Shown in pieces: positions 7,253-15,872 of a stretch of DNA of 64,000 bases (its first letter is position 1; each line of letters opens with the position of its first letter). The notes under the pieces were generated by a model. That model did no database searches. It had not been told where the DNA came from and saw nothing but the letters and a program-made list of their open reading frames with translations. The position numbers were made by a program, and so were the translations under genes. The DNA is from Serratia rhizosphaerae. Lineage in GTDB: Bacteria; Pseudomonadota; Gammaproteobacteria; Enterobacterales; Enterobacteriaceae. The stretch spans positions 1 through 64,000 of the forward strand of contig NZ_CP041764.1 in NCBI RefSeq assembly GCF_009817885.1, given 5' to 3'.

Positions 7253-8861
7253 TTCATTAAGTGCCGACGTGGTGGTCATCGGCACCGGTATTGCCGGCTC
7301 GCTGGCGGCATTAAAGATGGCGCAGGCCGGCGCCTCGGTGCTGATGCTGGAGTCCGGCCCGGAGATTAAACGTGACAACGCGGTGGAGCTGTTCCGCAAC
7401 TCGCCGTTCAAGGGCGACTTTACCGAACCGTTTCCGCCGCAGCCCTGGGCGCCGCAGCCCAAATTCGTGCCGAGCGATAACAACTACCTGATCCAAAAAG
7501 GGCCGGACCCCTACCGCGCCCAGTATCTGCGCGGTATCGGCGGCACCACCTGGCACTGGGCCGGGCAGGCGTTCCGCCTGCTGCCGAACGATATGCGCCT
7601 GCAGAGCCTGTACGGCGTAGGCCGCGACTGGCCGATCGGTTACGCCGATCTGGAGCCTTACTATTGCGAGGCCGAATACCAGATGGGGGTTTCCGGCGAC
7701 AGCGATCTGGACTCGCCGCGCTCGCGCCCTTACCCGCTGCCGGGGATCCCGCTGCCTTACGGTTTTGAACGGATTAAACAGCGCGTCGCCGGGCTGGGTT
7801 ATGAGGTCGGCATCGGCCCGCAGGCGCGCAACAGCGTTCCCTACGACGGTCGCCCGGCCTGCTGCGGTAATAACAACTGTATGCCGGTCTGCCCGATCGA
7901 CGCCCAGTATCACGGCGGCATCTCCGCCCGCAAGGCGCTGGAGGCCGGCGTGCGCATCGTCGCCAATGCGGTGGTGTACCGTATTGAGGCCGACGACAAG
8001 GGTAATATCGTGGCGGTGCACTATCTGGATCGCAATAAACACAGCCACCGGGTCAGCGGCAAACGCTTCGTACTGACCGCCAACGGTATTGAAAGCCCGA
8101 AAATCCTGCTGCTGTCCAGCAGCGAGCGTTATCGCCACGGCATCGCCAACAGTTCCGGCATGGTCGGCCGTAATCTGATGGATCATCCGGGCAGTTCGGT
8201 AGAATTTTACGCCGACGAACCGGTATGGTTCGGCCGCGGGCCGATGCGGCCCGGCAGCATCAACAACCTGCGCGACGGCGCATTCCGGGCGCAGCGTTCA
8301 GCCCTGCGGGTCGATCTGGCCAACACCTCGCCGGTGCGCTACCTCACCGAGCGCCTGATCCGTCAGGGCTATTACGGCAAGGCGCTGAATGAAAAGCTGG
8401 CGTTCCAGTCCGAACGCTACGTACAGCTGAAATGCCTGCTGGAGATGCTGCCCGAGCCGGAAAACCGCGTGCAGCTGAGCAAAACCGAGAAAGACGCCTG
8501 GGGCATCCCCAAACTGGAAGTCTACTACCGCTTTCCGGAGTATGTGCACCGCGGCTACGACCAGTCGATGGTCGACTTCCGGCGCATCGTCAAACAGATG
8601 GGCGGCAGCGAGGCGCTGTACAGCCGGCGCGGCGTTTATGACAACAACCAGCACATCACCGGCACCATGATGATGGGGCGCGATCCGCGCGATTCGGTGG
8701 TTGACGGCGACTGCCGCAGCCACGACCACCCCAACCTGTTTATCGCCGGCACCGGCATCATGCCTTCCGCCTCCACGGTCAACTCGACGCTAACCGGCGT
8801 GGCGCTGGCGCTGCGCATGGCGGACAGCGTGCTGAGCAGTCTGCAGGGAGGCATGGCATGA
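7245..8861 (+). CDS. GMC-type FAD dehydrogenase large subunit with 3Fe-4S motif
   Basis: A 538-residue GMC oxidoreductase. Residues 6-35 form the FAD Rossmann motif (VVVIGTGIAGSLAALKMAQ). GIGGTTWHWAG lies near residue 97. Near residues 205-216 a C-x5-C-x3-CP cysteine motif (CCGNNNCMPVCP) matches the 3Fe-4S ligand pattern of bacterial FAD-glucose dehydrogenase. The C-terminal HITGTMMMGRDPRDSVVDG and the NLFIAGTGIMPSASTVNST segment provide the catalytic His/Asn region. It oxidises a sugar or polyol (gluconate, sorbitol or glucose class) in the periplasm and passes electrons to the cytochrome encoded next. Its stop overlaps that gene's start as ATGA. The substrate cannot be told from the sequence. 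Confidence 0.88.
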   Translation: MPDSLSADVVVIGTGIAGSLAALKMAQAGASVLMLESGPEIKRDNAVELFRNSPFKGDFTEPFPPQPWAPQPKFVPSDNNYLIQKGPDPYRAQYLRGIGGTTWHWAGQAFRLLPNDMRLQSLYGVGRDWPIGYADLEPYYCEAEYQMGVSGDSDLDSPRSRPYPLPGIPLPYGFERIKQRVAGLGYEVGIGPQARNSVPYDGRPACCGNNNCMPVCPIDAQYHGGISARKALEAGVRIVANAVVYRIEADDKGNIVAVHYLDRNKHSHRVSGKRFVLTANGIESPKILLLSSSERYRHGIANSSGMVGRNLMDHPGSSVEFYADEPVWFGRGPMRPGSINNLRDGAFRAQRSALRVDLANTSPVRYLTERLIRQGYYGKALNEKLAFQSERYVQLKCLLEMLPEPENRVQLSKTEKDAWGIPKLEVYYRFPEYVHRGYDQSMVDFRRIVKQMGGSEALYSRRGVYDNNQHITGTMMMGRDPRDSVVDGDCRSHDHPNLFIAGTGIMPSASTVNSTLTGVALALRMADSVLSSLQGGMA

Positions 8862-10147
8862 AGAAGACGCTACTGGCGCTGTTTCTCAGCGCCGCGCCGC
8901 TGTGGGCGCACGGTGACGATGCGCTGATCAAGCGCGGCGAATATCTGGCGCGCGCCGCCGACTGCACCGCCTGCCATACCGCGCCGGGCGGCCCGGCGTT
9001 TGGCGGCGGCTATCCGGTCAGCACGCCGTTCGGCGTGATTTACGGCAGCAATATCTCCGCCGACAAGCAGTTCGGCATCGGTAACTGGAGCGATGACGAA
9101 TTCGTCGCGGCGGTGCGCGACGGCGTGGGTAAAAACGGCCAGCAGCTCTACCCGGCGATGCCGTACGACGCCTTCACCAAAATGAAGCGCGACGACGTGC
9201 TGGCGATCAAAGCCTACCTGCTGGCGCAACCGGCGGTGCATCAGGCGACGCCGCGCACCGATCTGGCCTTCCCGTTCAACCAGCGCTGGGGCATGCGGTT
9301 ATGGAAGCTGTTTAACTTCAGCGCCGGCGAACTGCGGCCGGACCCGGCCAAAAGCGACGAATGGAACCACGGCCGCTATCTGGTGGAAGCGCTGGCGCAC
9401 TGCGGCACCTGCCATACGCCGCGCACTCTCACCATGGGGATGGACGAGGACAACGCCTTTGCCGGCGGCGACCTCGGCGGCTGGACGGCGTATAACATCA
9501 CGCCGGATAAACGCGCCGGCATCGGCAGTTGGTCGCAGCAGGAGCTGGTCGACTACCTGAAAACCGGCAACGTCGCCGGGCGCGCCTCGGCCGCCGGGCC
9601 GATGGCGGAGGCCATCGAGCACAGTCTGCAATACCTGCCGGACAGCGATCTGCACGCCATGGCGACCTATCTGCGCAGCGTAAAGCCCATCGCCGATGAT
9701 GCACAGCGCAAGGCCCGCGACGCCTGGGGACAGCCGACGCAGGACTACCTGACGCTGCGCGGCGGCAATGGCGGCGAGGCCTCCGGCGCGGCGCTGTTCA
9801 ACCGCCACTGCGCCAGCTGTCACGGCGCCGACGGCGCCGGCAAGGGGAGCGGTTTCCACGCCTATCCATCGCTGCTGCATCACGGCAGCACCGGCGCCGC
9901 GGACAATAAAAACCTGGTGGCGGTGATCCTCGGTGGCGTACAGCGCCATATGCAGCTGGGGGAAATCCTGATGCCGGCCTTCGCCGGCGAGCTGAGGGAT
10001 GACGAGGTGGCGACGCTGAGCAACTACGTCAACCGCCAGTTCGGCAACCCGGCGGCGGCCAACGCCAGCGCCGAACAGGTGGCGCGCCAGCGGCAGGATG
10101 CCAATCTGCCGCAGCCGCCGACGGTGCTGCAGGGCGACCGGCCGTAA
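8858..10147 (+). CDS. Triheme cytochrome c subunit of the dehydrogenase
   Basis: A 429-residue exported cytochrome c with a short Sec signal (MKKTLLALFLSAAPLWA). Three CxxCH haem sites are visible: CTACH near residue 37, CGTCH near 181 and CASCH near 317. Each is followed by Met-bearing segments that can supply the axial ligand. This is the cytochrome subunit of gluconate/alcohol/sorbitol dehydrogenases, which moves electrons from the FAD subunit to ubiquinone at the outer face of the inner membrane. It is the last gene of the group and overlaps the large-subunit gene by 4 nt. A GC-rich hairpin (10163-10183) follows without a clear T-run. Confidence 0.88.
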   Translation: MKKTLLALFLSAAPLWAHGDDALIKRGEYLARAADCTACHTAPGGPAFGGGYPVSTPFGVIYGSNISADKQFGIGNWSDDEFVAAVRDGVGKNGQQLYPAMPYDAFTKMKRDDVLAIKAYLLAQPAVHQATPRTDLAFPFNQRWGMRLWKLFNFSAGELRPDPAKSDEWNHGRYLVEALAHCGTCHTPRTLTMGMDEDNAFAGGDLGGWTAYNITPDKRAGIGSWSQQELVDYLKTGNVAGRASAAGPMAEAIEHSLQYLPDSDLHAMATYLRSVKPIADDAQRKARDAWGQPTQDYLTLRGGNGGEASGAALFNRHCASCHGADGAGKGSGFHAYPSLLHHGSTGAADNKNLVAVILGGVQRHMQLGEILMPAFAGELRDDEVATLSNYVNRQFGNPAAANASAEQVARQRQDANLPQPPTVLQGDRP

Positions 10148-10219
10148 GCACGGCATTTTTGCGCCCCCTCAACCGGAGGGGGCCAGAACCAGCCATGCCA
10201 TGTTGCATGCCCTACACAT

Positions 10220-11344
10220 TCAAAGTATGAAGGCCTCTTGCGTCAGTTCTTGCGTCACGCCGACCAGCTGAATTTGGAACAGCTCCGCACTCGGTTCAAC
10301 GAAGGGATCCACTTCAACGTTGGTGCCTTCTGCCGTATGCTCCAGCCGCACTTCCTTGCCATTGCCGCTGAACGGCTGATAGCCGATAAAGGTCAGGTCG
10401 CTGTCTACCTCCCAGCCGATCAAGTTATCATAGTATTCATAGCCGCTCTCATTGAGTTCACTGAGGTCAATCTTATCTTGTTCCTGCTCGTTGAAGGTGA
10501 AATCGGTGATAATGTCGGGATCTTTAGCGCTGGTAGCGCCAACCCACTCATATAAAAAGACATCATTACCGCTGCCGCCGGTCAGCGTATCACCACCGGA
10601 CGAGGAAGAGAGCAGCAAATCATTGCCGGCCCCGCCGTCGAGGTTAAAATGGGTGCCTAACTGGCCAATGTTATAGCCGGGAAACGGCTCATTCACGATA
10701 TAAATTTTATCGTCCCCGTCATCACCGTATAAACGCCCATTATCCGTGGGCGTCTGCAGCAACAGTTCGACGCTAATCAGATCGTTGCCCTCATCGCCAT
10801 GCACCAGATTGTTCTCACCCATCGGCGTTATCCAATCATCGCCGGCGCCGCCGTAGATGACATCGTCTTCCGGCATAATCTCTCTTGGGGGATCGTCGAT
10901 GCCATAATGAATACCCCAGTATATGCCGTAGTTAAAATCGATGCGGTCATTGCCATCGCCGCCAAACACCGTGTTGTGCCCATGCACATCCAGCCCGGCG
11001 TCAACCCGGTCATCCCCGTCGCCCATAAAGATCGTGCTGCTCTCGGTCATGCGCAGAGAATCGTTGCCCGCGCCGGCAAAAACCGTTGCGTTATCGCCGG
11101 TGTAAATTTCATCATCGCCGCTGCCGGAAAATACCGTATCGGCATCATTTTCCGGCGTACCAAGCTTGATAATGTCATTGCCAGCAAAACCAAACACCCA
11201 ATCCTTACCGTTGCTCCCTTTCAGGAGGTCATCTCCCTCGCTGCCCAGGATAATATTGGGTATTTGTGGCAATAATGCGCCGATACCCTCGCGTATCGTA
11301 TTGTCTTCCAGCCAAGGCAACGTTGTTAATTTCATATTATTCAT
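10220..11344 (-). CDS. RTX-type calcium-binding repeat protein
   Basis: A 374-residue acidic protein built largely of GGxGxDxxx-type nonapeptides: GSEGDDLLKG, FAGNDIIK, GSGDDEIYTG, GAGNDSLR, GDGDDRVDAG, GGDGNDRID, GGAGDDWI, GDEGNDLIS and GGSGNDVF among others. Such repeats fold into a calcium-loaded beta roll in the outside medium. No catalytic domain is recognisable before them. RTX proteins leave by type I secretion with an uncleaved C-terminal signal; here the C-terminus is hydrophobic (EAFIL), which is compatible. No type I secretion gene is adjacent, so export would depend on transporters elsewhere, such as the lipase/protease or haemophore systems of Serratia. A surface-layer or adhesin role is possible. 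Confidence 0.75.
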   Translation of the reverse strand: MNNMKLTTLPWLEDNTIREGIGALLPQIPNIILGSEGDDLLKGSNGKDWVFGFAGNDIIKLGTPENDADTVFSGSGDDEIYTGDNATVFAGAGNDSLRMTESSTIFMGDGDDRVDAGLDVHGHNTVFGGDGNDRIDFNYGIYWGIHYGIDDPPREIMPEDDVIYGGAGDDWITPMGENNLVHGDEGNDLISVELLLQTPTDNGRLYGDDGDDKIYIVNEPFPGYNIGQLGTHFNLDGGAGNDLLLSSSSGGDTLTGGSGNDVFLYEWVGATSAKDPDIITDFTFNEQEQDKIDLSELNESGYEYYDNLIGWEVDSDLTFIGYQPFSGNGKEVRLEHTAEGTNVEVDPFVEPSAELFQIQLVGVTQELTQEAFIL

Positions 11345-11686
11345 GACGATACCCTTATTTCTCGTATAACGTTATGAGGCATTCCCCTACATGGCGTACT
11401 GGCCCAAGCACGCCTTACAGCATGCGGGGGTCATCCTCTGCTCAATGGTTCTCCATAGAGAGAGGGTATAGACCAAGCTGTACACAAAATAAACTATTCG
11501 CCATACCGGTTTGTTAAGCCGGACACGTAATCATCCTTAACTGCGACTTTTCCTATACTTTTTGTCGGCTGCCCCGGTCAATCGTTCCCTCGATCACAAT
11601 CGAGACAGCCCATTGTTAACTCATCGACAAAACGTGCAATCATTGAGCCATCACGTCTCCCCCGATGACTGAGGTTAAGGATCAGC
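11345..11686. other. Intergenic region between RTX gene and MHS transporter
   Basis: This 342-nt gap separates two divergent genes and so must hold both promoters. It is more AT-rich than its flanks. I see no convincing operator, small gene or terminator in it. Confidence 0.4.
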
Positions 11687-12997
11687 ATGACAGCAAACTC
11701 CGCAGTGATGGATAGCCGCCGCTCGCGTCAGGCGCTGCTGGCCGGTTCGGTCGGCAACTTTATCGAGTGGTACGAATTTGGCGTGTACGGCTTTCTGGCC
11801 ACGGTGATCGCCGCCAACTTCTTCACCCTGCAAGGCGAAAATGCCGTTACCAGCCTGATCCTCGCCTATGCCGCCTTTGCGCTGGCGTTTTTCTGCCGTC
11901 CCATCGGCGCGGTGATTTTTGGCCGCATCGGCGATCGTATCGGCCGGCGGCCGACGCTGATCGTGGTGGTGCTACTGATGACGCTGACCACCGCGCTGAT
12001 CGGCGTGATGCCGACTTATGCGTCAATCGGCGTCGCCGCCCCGCTGCTGCTGACGCTGCTGCGTATGCTGCAGGGGCTGTCCGCCGGCGGTGAGTTCGGC
12101 GGTGCGGTCGCACTGCTGACCGAGTTCGCCCCGCCCGGCAAACGTGGCCGCTTCGGCGCCTGGCAGTCGCTGACCGTGGCGCTCGGGCTGCTGGCGGGCG
12201 CCGGGCTGGTGGCGTTGCTCAGCGCGCTGCTCAGCCACGAGCAGCTGCACGATTGGGGCTGGCGCATCCCGTTCCTGCTGGCGCTGCCGCTCGGCGTGCT
12301 GGCGCTGTGGCTGCGGCTAAAACTGGAGGAGACGCCCAGCTTCACCCGGGCGCAGCAACAGCCCGCCGCCGCCGAGCGCCCGGCGTCCGCCGCGCCGCTG
12401 GTCGTGGTCAAAACCATAACCGTCGGCATTGGCCGGATGATGGGCTGGTCGGCCGCCGGCTACACCTTTCTGGTGGTGATGCCCACCTATCTGCAAACTT
12501 CGCTGCACGCCACGCTGCAACAGGCGTTGGCGGCCACCGTGCTGGCCAACGTCGGTTTTGCCCTGACCATTCTGCCGGCCGGTATCCTCAGCGATCGGCT
12601 GGGGCGTAAAACGGTGATGATCGGCGCCATCAGCGCGGTGATCCTGTTTACCTTTCCACTGCTGCATCTGCTGCAGGACGTCGGCGCGGCGCTGTGGCAA
12701 AAAGGTGCGGCGGTGCTGGTGGCCGGCGCGGTGGTCGGGCTACTGGCCGGCCCCGGCCCGGCGATGCTGGCAGAGATGTTCCCCACCCGAGTGCGCTATA
12801 CCGGGCTCGGGCTGGCCTATTCGCTGTCCAACGCGGTGTTCTCCGGCTCCGCCGGGCTGATTATCACCGGTCTGATTCGTGAAACCGGCAATATCGATAT
12901 TCCGGCCTATTACGTGGTGGCTACCTCACTGATCAGCCTGCTGGCGCTGATGACGCTGCGGCGCGACGACCACCTGCGCCCGCTCGACGCGATCTAA
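11687..12997 (+). CDS. MFS transporter, metabolite:H+ symporter (MHS) family
   Basis: A 436-residue, 12-helix inner-membrane transporter. NFIEWYEFGVYGF near residue 24 and the loop GRIGDRIGRRPTL near residue 84 are the marks of the MHS group (ProP, ShiA, KgtP, citrate and dicarboxylate carriers). LQGLSAGGEFGGAVALLTEFAP, read in pieces, is the conserved helix 4-5 segment. Members import small organic acids, betaine or shikimate with protons. The gene stands alone between a divergent RTX gene and the sucrose operon. Shikimate, quinate or tricarboxylic substrates would complement the aromatic pathway at the left end, but no residue shows this. Its stop is about 150 nt before cscB. Confidence 0.85.
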   Translation: MTANSAVMDSRRSRQALLAGSVGNFIEWYEFGVYGFLATVIAANFFTLQGENAVTSLILAYAAFALAFFCRPIGAVIFGRIGDRIGRRPTLIVVVLLMTLTTALIGVMPTYASIGVAAPLLLTLLRMLQGLSAGGEFGGAVALLTEFAPPGKRGRFGAWQSLTVALGLLAGAGLVALLSALLSHEQLHDWGWRIPFLLALPLGVLALWLRLKLEETPSFTRAQQQPAAAERPASAAPLVVVKTITVGIGRMMGWSAAGYTFLVVMPTYLQTSLHATLQQALAATVLANVGFALTILPAGILSDRLGRKTVMIGAISAVILFTFPLLHLLQDVGAALWQKGAAVLVAGAVVGLLAGPGPAMLAEMFPTRVRYTGLGLAYSLSNAVFSGSAGLIITGLIRETGNIDIPAYYVVATSLISLLALMTLRRDDHLRPLDAI

Positions 12998-13012
12998 TCC
13001 CCGGCGGTCAGA

Positions 13013-13114
13013 CGTGATAACGATCACAACGCCAAAATGTTAACGTTAACTTTTGTGATTAACATCGCAATCATCGCGTAAGATGACTTCCAGCCAAACA
13101 AAGTTAACGTTAAC
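13013..13114 (+). promoter_or_regulatory. csc operon control region: CRP site and two CscR operators
   Basis: A near-consensus CRP site, CGTGA-TAACGA-TCACA, spans 13013-13028. Two identical 12-bp palindromes, GTTAACGTTAAC, lie at 13039-13050 and 13103-13114, 64 bp apart centre to centre. That is the layout of a LacI-family repressor binding two operators with a DNA loop over a CRP-activated promoter. A plausible -10 (TAAGAT, 13079-13084) lies between them; its -35 is poorly defined. The repressor is presumably CscR, encoded 2.7 kb away. Confidence 0.85.
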
Positions 13115-13147
13115 AATCAGGCTATCTTCCTCCACCGGGGCATCATC

Positions 13148-14398
13148 GTGAACCGCAAAACAAAAAAATATTACTTTCTGTTGAGTGGCCTGCTGTTCTT
13201 CTTTTTCTTTACCTGGTCATCCAGCTTTTCGCTGATTTCACTGTGGCTGAGCCAAAAAATCGGCCTGAAAGGCGCGGAAACCGGACTCATCTTCTCTGCC
13301 ATCTCGCTGGTGGCGCTGTGCGCCCAGCCGCTGTACGGTTTTATTCAGGACAAACTCGGCCTGCGCAAACACCTGCTGCAGTACCTCGGCGTAATGCTGC
13401 TGCTGACCGGCCCGTTTTTTATCTATGTCTACGCCCCGCTGCTGGCAAGCAACCTGCTGCTGGGCGCGCTGGTCGGCGGCGTGTTTATCGGCGCCACCTT
13501 CTATGCCGGCATCGGCGCGCTGGAGTCCTATACCGAGCGCGTCAGCCGCATCGTCGGCTTTGAATTCGGCCGCGCCCGCATGTGGGGCTCGCTCGGCTGG
13601 GCCTGCGCCACCTTTCTGGCCGGCTTTATCTTTAATATCGACCCGGACATCAATTTCTGGCTGGCGTCGGCGTCCGCAGTGGTATTCCTGCTGCTGCTCA
13701 GCCAGGTGCGCGAGCTGAAGGCCAACGCCATGGCCGAGCTGGAGTACGGCAAAGCGGAAAATCTGCGACTGCAGGACGCCGTGGCGCTGCTGCGCCTGCC
13801 CGGCTTCTGGGCGCTGGCAATCTTTGTACTCGGCATCAGCGTGTATAGCGTGTTCGACCAGCAGTTTTCGGTCTATTTCGCCGCCCAGTTCGCCACGCCG
13901 CAGCAGGGCAACGAGATGTACGGCTTTCTTAATTCACTGCAGGTATTTCTGGAGGCCGGCGGCATGTTCCTGGCGCCGTTGCTGGTTAACCGCATTGGCG
14001 CCAAGCAAGGGCTGTTGCTGGCAGGCGCCGTGATGACGCTGCGTATGCTCGGCTCCGGCCTGGTCAGCGGCGCGCTGCTGATTTCCCTGATGAAGCTGCT
14101 GCACGCCGTTGAACTGCCGATCCTGCTGATCGCCATTTTCAAATATATCGCCACGCGCTTCGACAGCCGTCTCTCCTCCACGCTGTATCTGGTGGGATTC
14201 CAGTTTATTACTCAGGTGATGGCCAGCTTTCTGTCACCGCTGGCCGGTTACGGCTATGACCGTATCGGCTTTGCCGACACCTACCTGCTGATGGGCGGCG
14301 TAGTCGCCGCCACCACCCTGCTCTCCTGCTGGCTGCTGCGCGGCGAAACCGCCGGCGGTAAGCACAACATTCATCCCTTAAGCGAGCCAAGCCAATGA
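13148..14398 (+). CDS. cscB: Sucrose permease, LacY-type MFS proton symporter
   Basis: A 416-residue, 12-helix permease of the oligosaccharide:H+ symporter family (CscB, LacY, RafB). GFIQDKLGLRKHLLQY (about residues 64-79) and FEFGRARMWGSLGWA (about residues 138-152) are characteristic; the latter contains the Arg-144-type sugar-binding region. FDQQFSVYF and LLHAVELPILL, FDSRLSSTLYLVGFQ match the C-terminal half of CscB as I know it. It takes up sucrose without phosphorylation, consistent with the hydrolase encoded next. It begins with GTG, and no later Met gives a full-length protein. Its stop overlaps the next start as ATGA. Confidence 0.9.
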   Translation: MNRKTKKYYFLLSGLLFFFFFTWSSSFSLISLWLSQKIGLKGAETGLIFSAISLVALCAQPLYGFIQDKLGLRKHLLQYLGVMLLLTGPFFIYVYAPLLASNLLLGALVGGVFIGATFYAGIGALESYTERVSRIVGFEFGRARMWGSLGWACATFLAGFIFNIDPDINFWLASASAVVFLLLLSQVRELKANAMAELEYGKAENLRLQDAVALLRLPGFWALAIFVLGISVYSVFDQQFSVYFAAQFATPQQGNEMYGFLNSLQVFLEAGGMFLAPLLVNRIGAKQGLLLAGAVMTLRMLGSGLVSGALLISLMKLLHAVELPILLIAIFKYIATRFDSRLSSTLYLVGFQFITQVMASFLSPLAGYGYDRIGFADTYLLMGGVVAATTLLSCWLLRGETAGGKHNIHPLSEPSQ

Positions 14399-15837
14399 AA
14401 GAACTCTTAGCCCAGGCCGATCACGCCGTAGAAAAACTGCGCGCCGCGCGTCAGAACGACCTGTATCCGCGTTTCCACCTGGCCGCCCAGGCCGGCTGGA
14501 TTAACGACCCCAACGGACTGATTTTCATCAACGGGGTATACCATGCGTTTTATCAGCATCACCCCTTCGATGAAAATTGGGGGCCGATGCACTGGGGACA
14601 CGCCACCAGCCGCGATCTGGTGCACTGGCAGCATCAGCCGATCGCGCTGGCGCCCGGCGACGCTGACGACCGCGACGGCTGTTTCTCCGGCTGCGCAGTC
14701 GATGACCACGGCGTACTGACACTGCTGTATACCGGCCATGTCTGGCTCGGCGAGCCGGGCGACGACTCAAAGCTGCGCGAGGTGCAGTGCCTGGCCACCA
14801 GCCAGGACGGCATCCACTTCACCAAGCACGGCGCGGTGCTGACGCCGCCGGCGGGCATCATGCACTTTCGCGATCCGAAAGTGTGGCGGCAAGATGAGCA
14901 GTGGTGGATGGTGGTCGGCGTCAAAGACAGCGATCTGGGCCAGGTGTGGCTGTACCGTTCCGACAATCTGCGCGACTGGCGCTTTGAACGGGTGCTGGCC
15001 GCCGCCGAGCATGCCCGGCAGGGCTATATGTGGGAGTGTCCGGATTTCTTCCCGCTGGGGGAACGCCAGCTGATGATTTTTTCCCCGCAGGGACTGGCGG
15101 CGCAGGGCTACCGCTATCGCAACCTCTTCCAGAGCGGCTACCTGCTCGGCAACTGGCAGCCGGGCGAGGCCTTTGAAGTGATCCAGCCGTTCAGCGAGCT
15201 GGATGCCGGGCACGACTTCTATGCGCCGCAGACCTTCACCGCCGCCGACGGCCGTCGCCTGCTGTTCGGCTGGATGGATATGTGGGAATCGCCGATGCCC
15301 AGCAAGGCGCACGGCTGGGCCGGCGCGCTGACGCTGCCGCGCGAACTGTCGCTCAGCGCCGCCGGGCAGGTGCGCATGCAGCCGGCGCGCGAACTGACGG
15401 CGCTGCGCCGCGAAGCACAGCGGTTTGACGCCGTGCGCTGCCGCAACCAGCGTCTGCCGCTGGGGGATGCGCTGCACGAACTGCTGCTGACGCTGGATCT
15501 GACCGGCAGCGATGCCGAACGCTACGGCGTAAACCTGGGCGACGCGGCGCGACTGTATGTGGATAATCAGGCGCACCGGCTGGTGCTTGAGCGGTTCAGC
15601 GACGATCCGGCGCTGTGCGGCTGCCGCAGCGTGCCGCTGCCGACCGGCGACCATCTGCAGCTGCGGCTGTTTATCGATCGCTCTTCGCTGGAAGTGTTTG
15701 TCAATGACGGCGAAGCCTGTCTGACCAGCCGCATCTATCCGCAGGACGGCGATTGCCGGCCCGGCCTGTTTGCCGAAAGCGGCGAAGCGCATTTCCCCGC
15801 GATCGCCGGCTGGACGTTGGACAGCATCTGGCAGTAA
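14395..15837 (+). CDS. cscA: Sucrose hydrolase (invertase), glycoside hydrolase family 32
   Basis: A 480-residue cytosolic beta-fructosidase. The five-bladed propeller motifs are WINDPNG (about residues 35-41, nucleophile Asp), FRDPK (about residues 158-162) and WECPDFF (about residues 212-218, acid/base Glu). The C-terminal beta-sandwich contains LRLFIDRSSLEVFVNDGE. It splits sucrose to glucose and fructose after CscB uptake. A neighbouring permease instead of a PTS enzyme II favours free sucrose over sucrose-6-phosphate as substrate. It is translationally coupled to cscB. No fructokinase gene (cscK) is present in the cluster. Confidence 0.92.
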   Translation: MKELLAQADHAVEKLRAARQNDLYPRFHLAAQAGWINDPNGLIFINGVYHAFYQHHPFDENWGPMHWGHATSRDLVHWQHQPIALAPGDADDRDGCFSGCAVDDHGVLTLLYTGHVWLGEPGDDSKLREVQCLATSQDGIHFTKHGAVLTPPAGIMHFRDPKVWRQDEQWWMVVGVKDSDLGQVWLYRSDNLRDWRFERVLAAAEHARQGYMWECPDFFPLGERQLMIFSPQGLAAQGYRYRNLFQSGYLLGNWQPGEAFEVIQPFSELDAGHDFYAPQTFTAADGRRLLFGWMDMWESPMPSKAHGWAGALTLPRELSLSAAGQVRMQPARELTALRREAQRFDAVRCRNQRLPLGDALHELLLTLDLTGSDAERYGVNLGDAARLYVDNQAHRLVLERFSDDPALCGCRSVPLPTGDHLQLRLFIDRSSLEVFVNDGEACLTSRIYPQDGDCRPGLFAESGEAHFPAIAGWTLDSIWQ

Positions 15838-15872
15838 TCTGTGCGGCCCGCGCTGCCGGGCCCTGCAGAAAG

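Noticed and set aside
10163..10183. GCCCCCTC/GAGGGGGC hairpin after the cytochrome gene as a terminator
   Set aside because: The T-run precedes the stem on the plus strand and no T-run follows in either direction, so it is not a clear intrinsic terminator.
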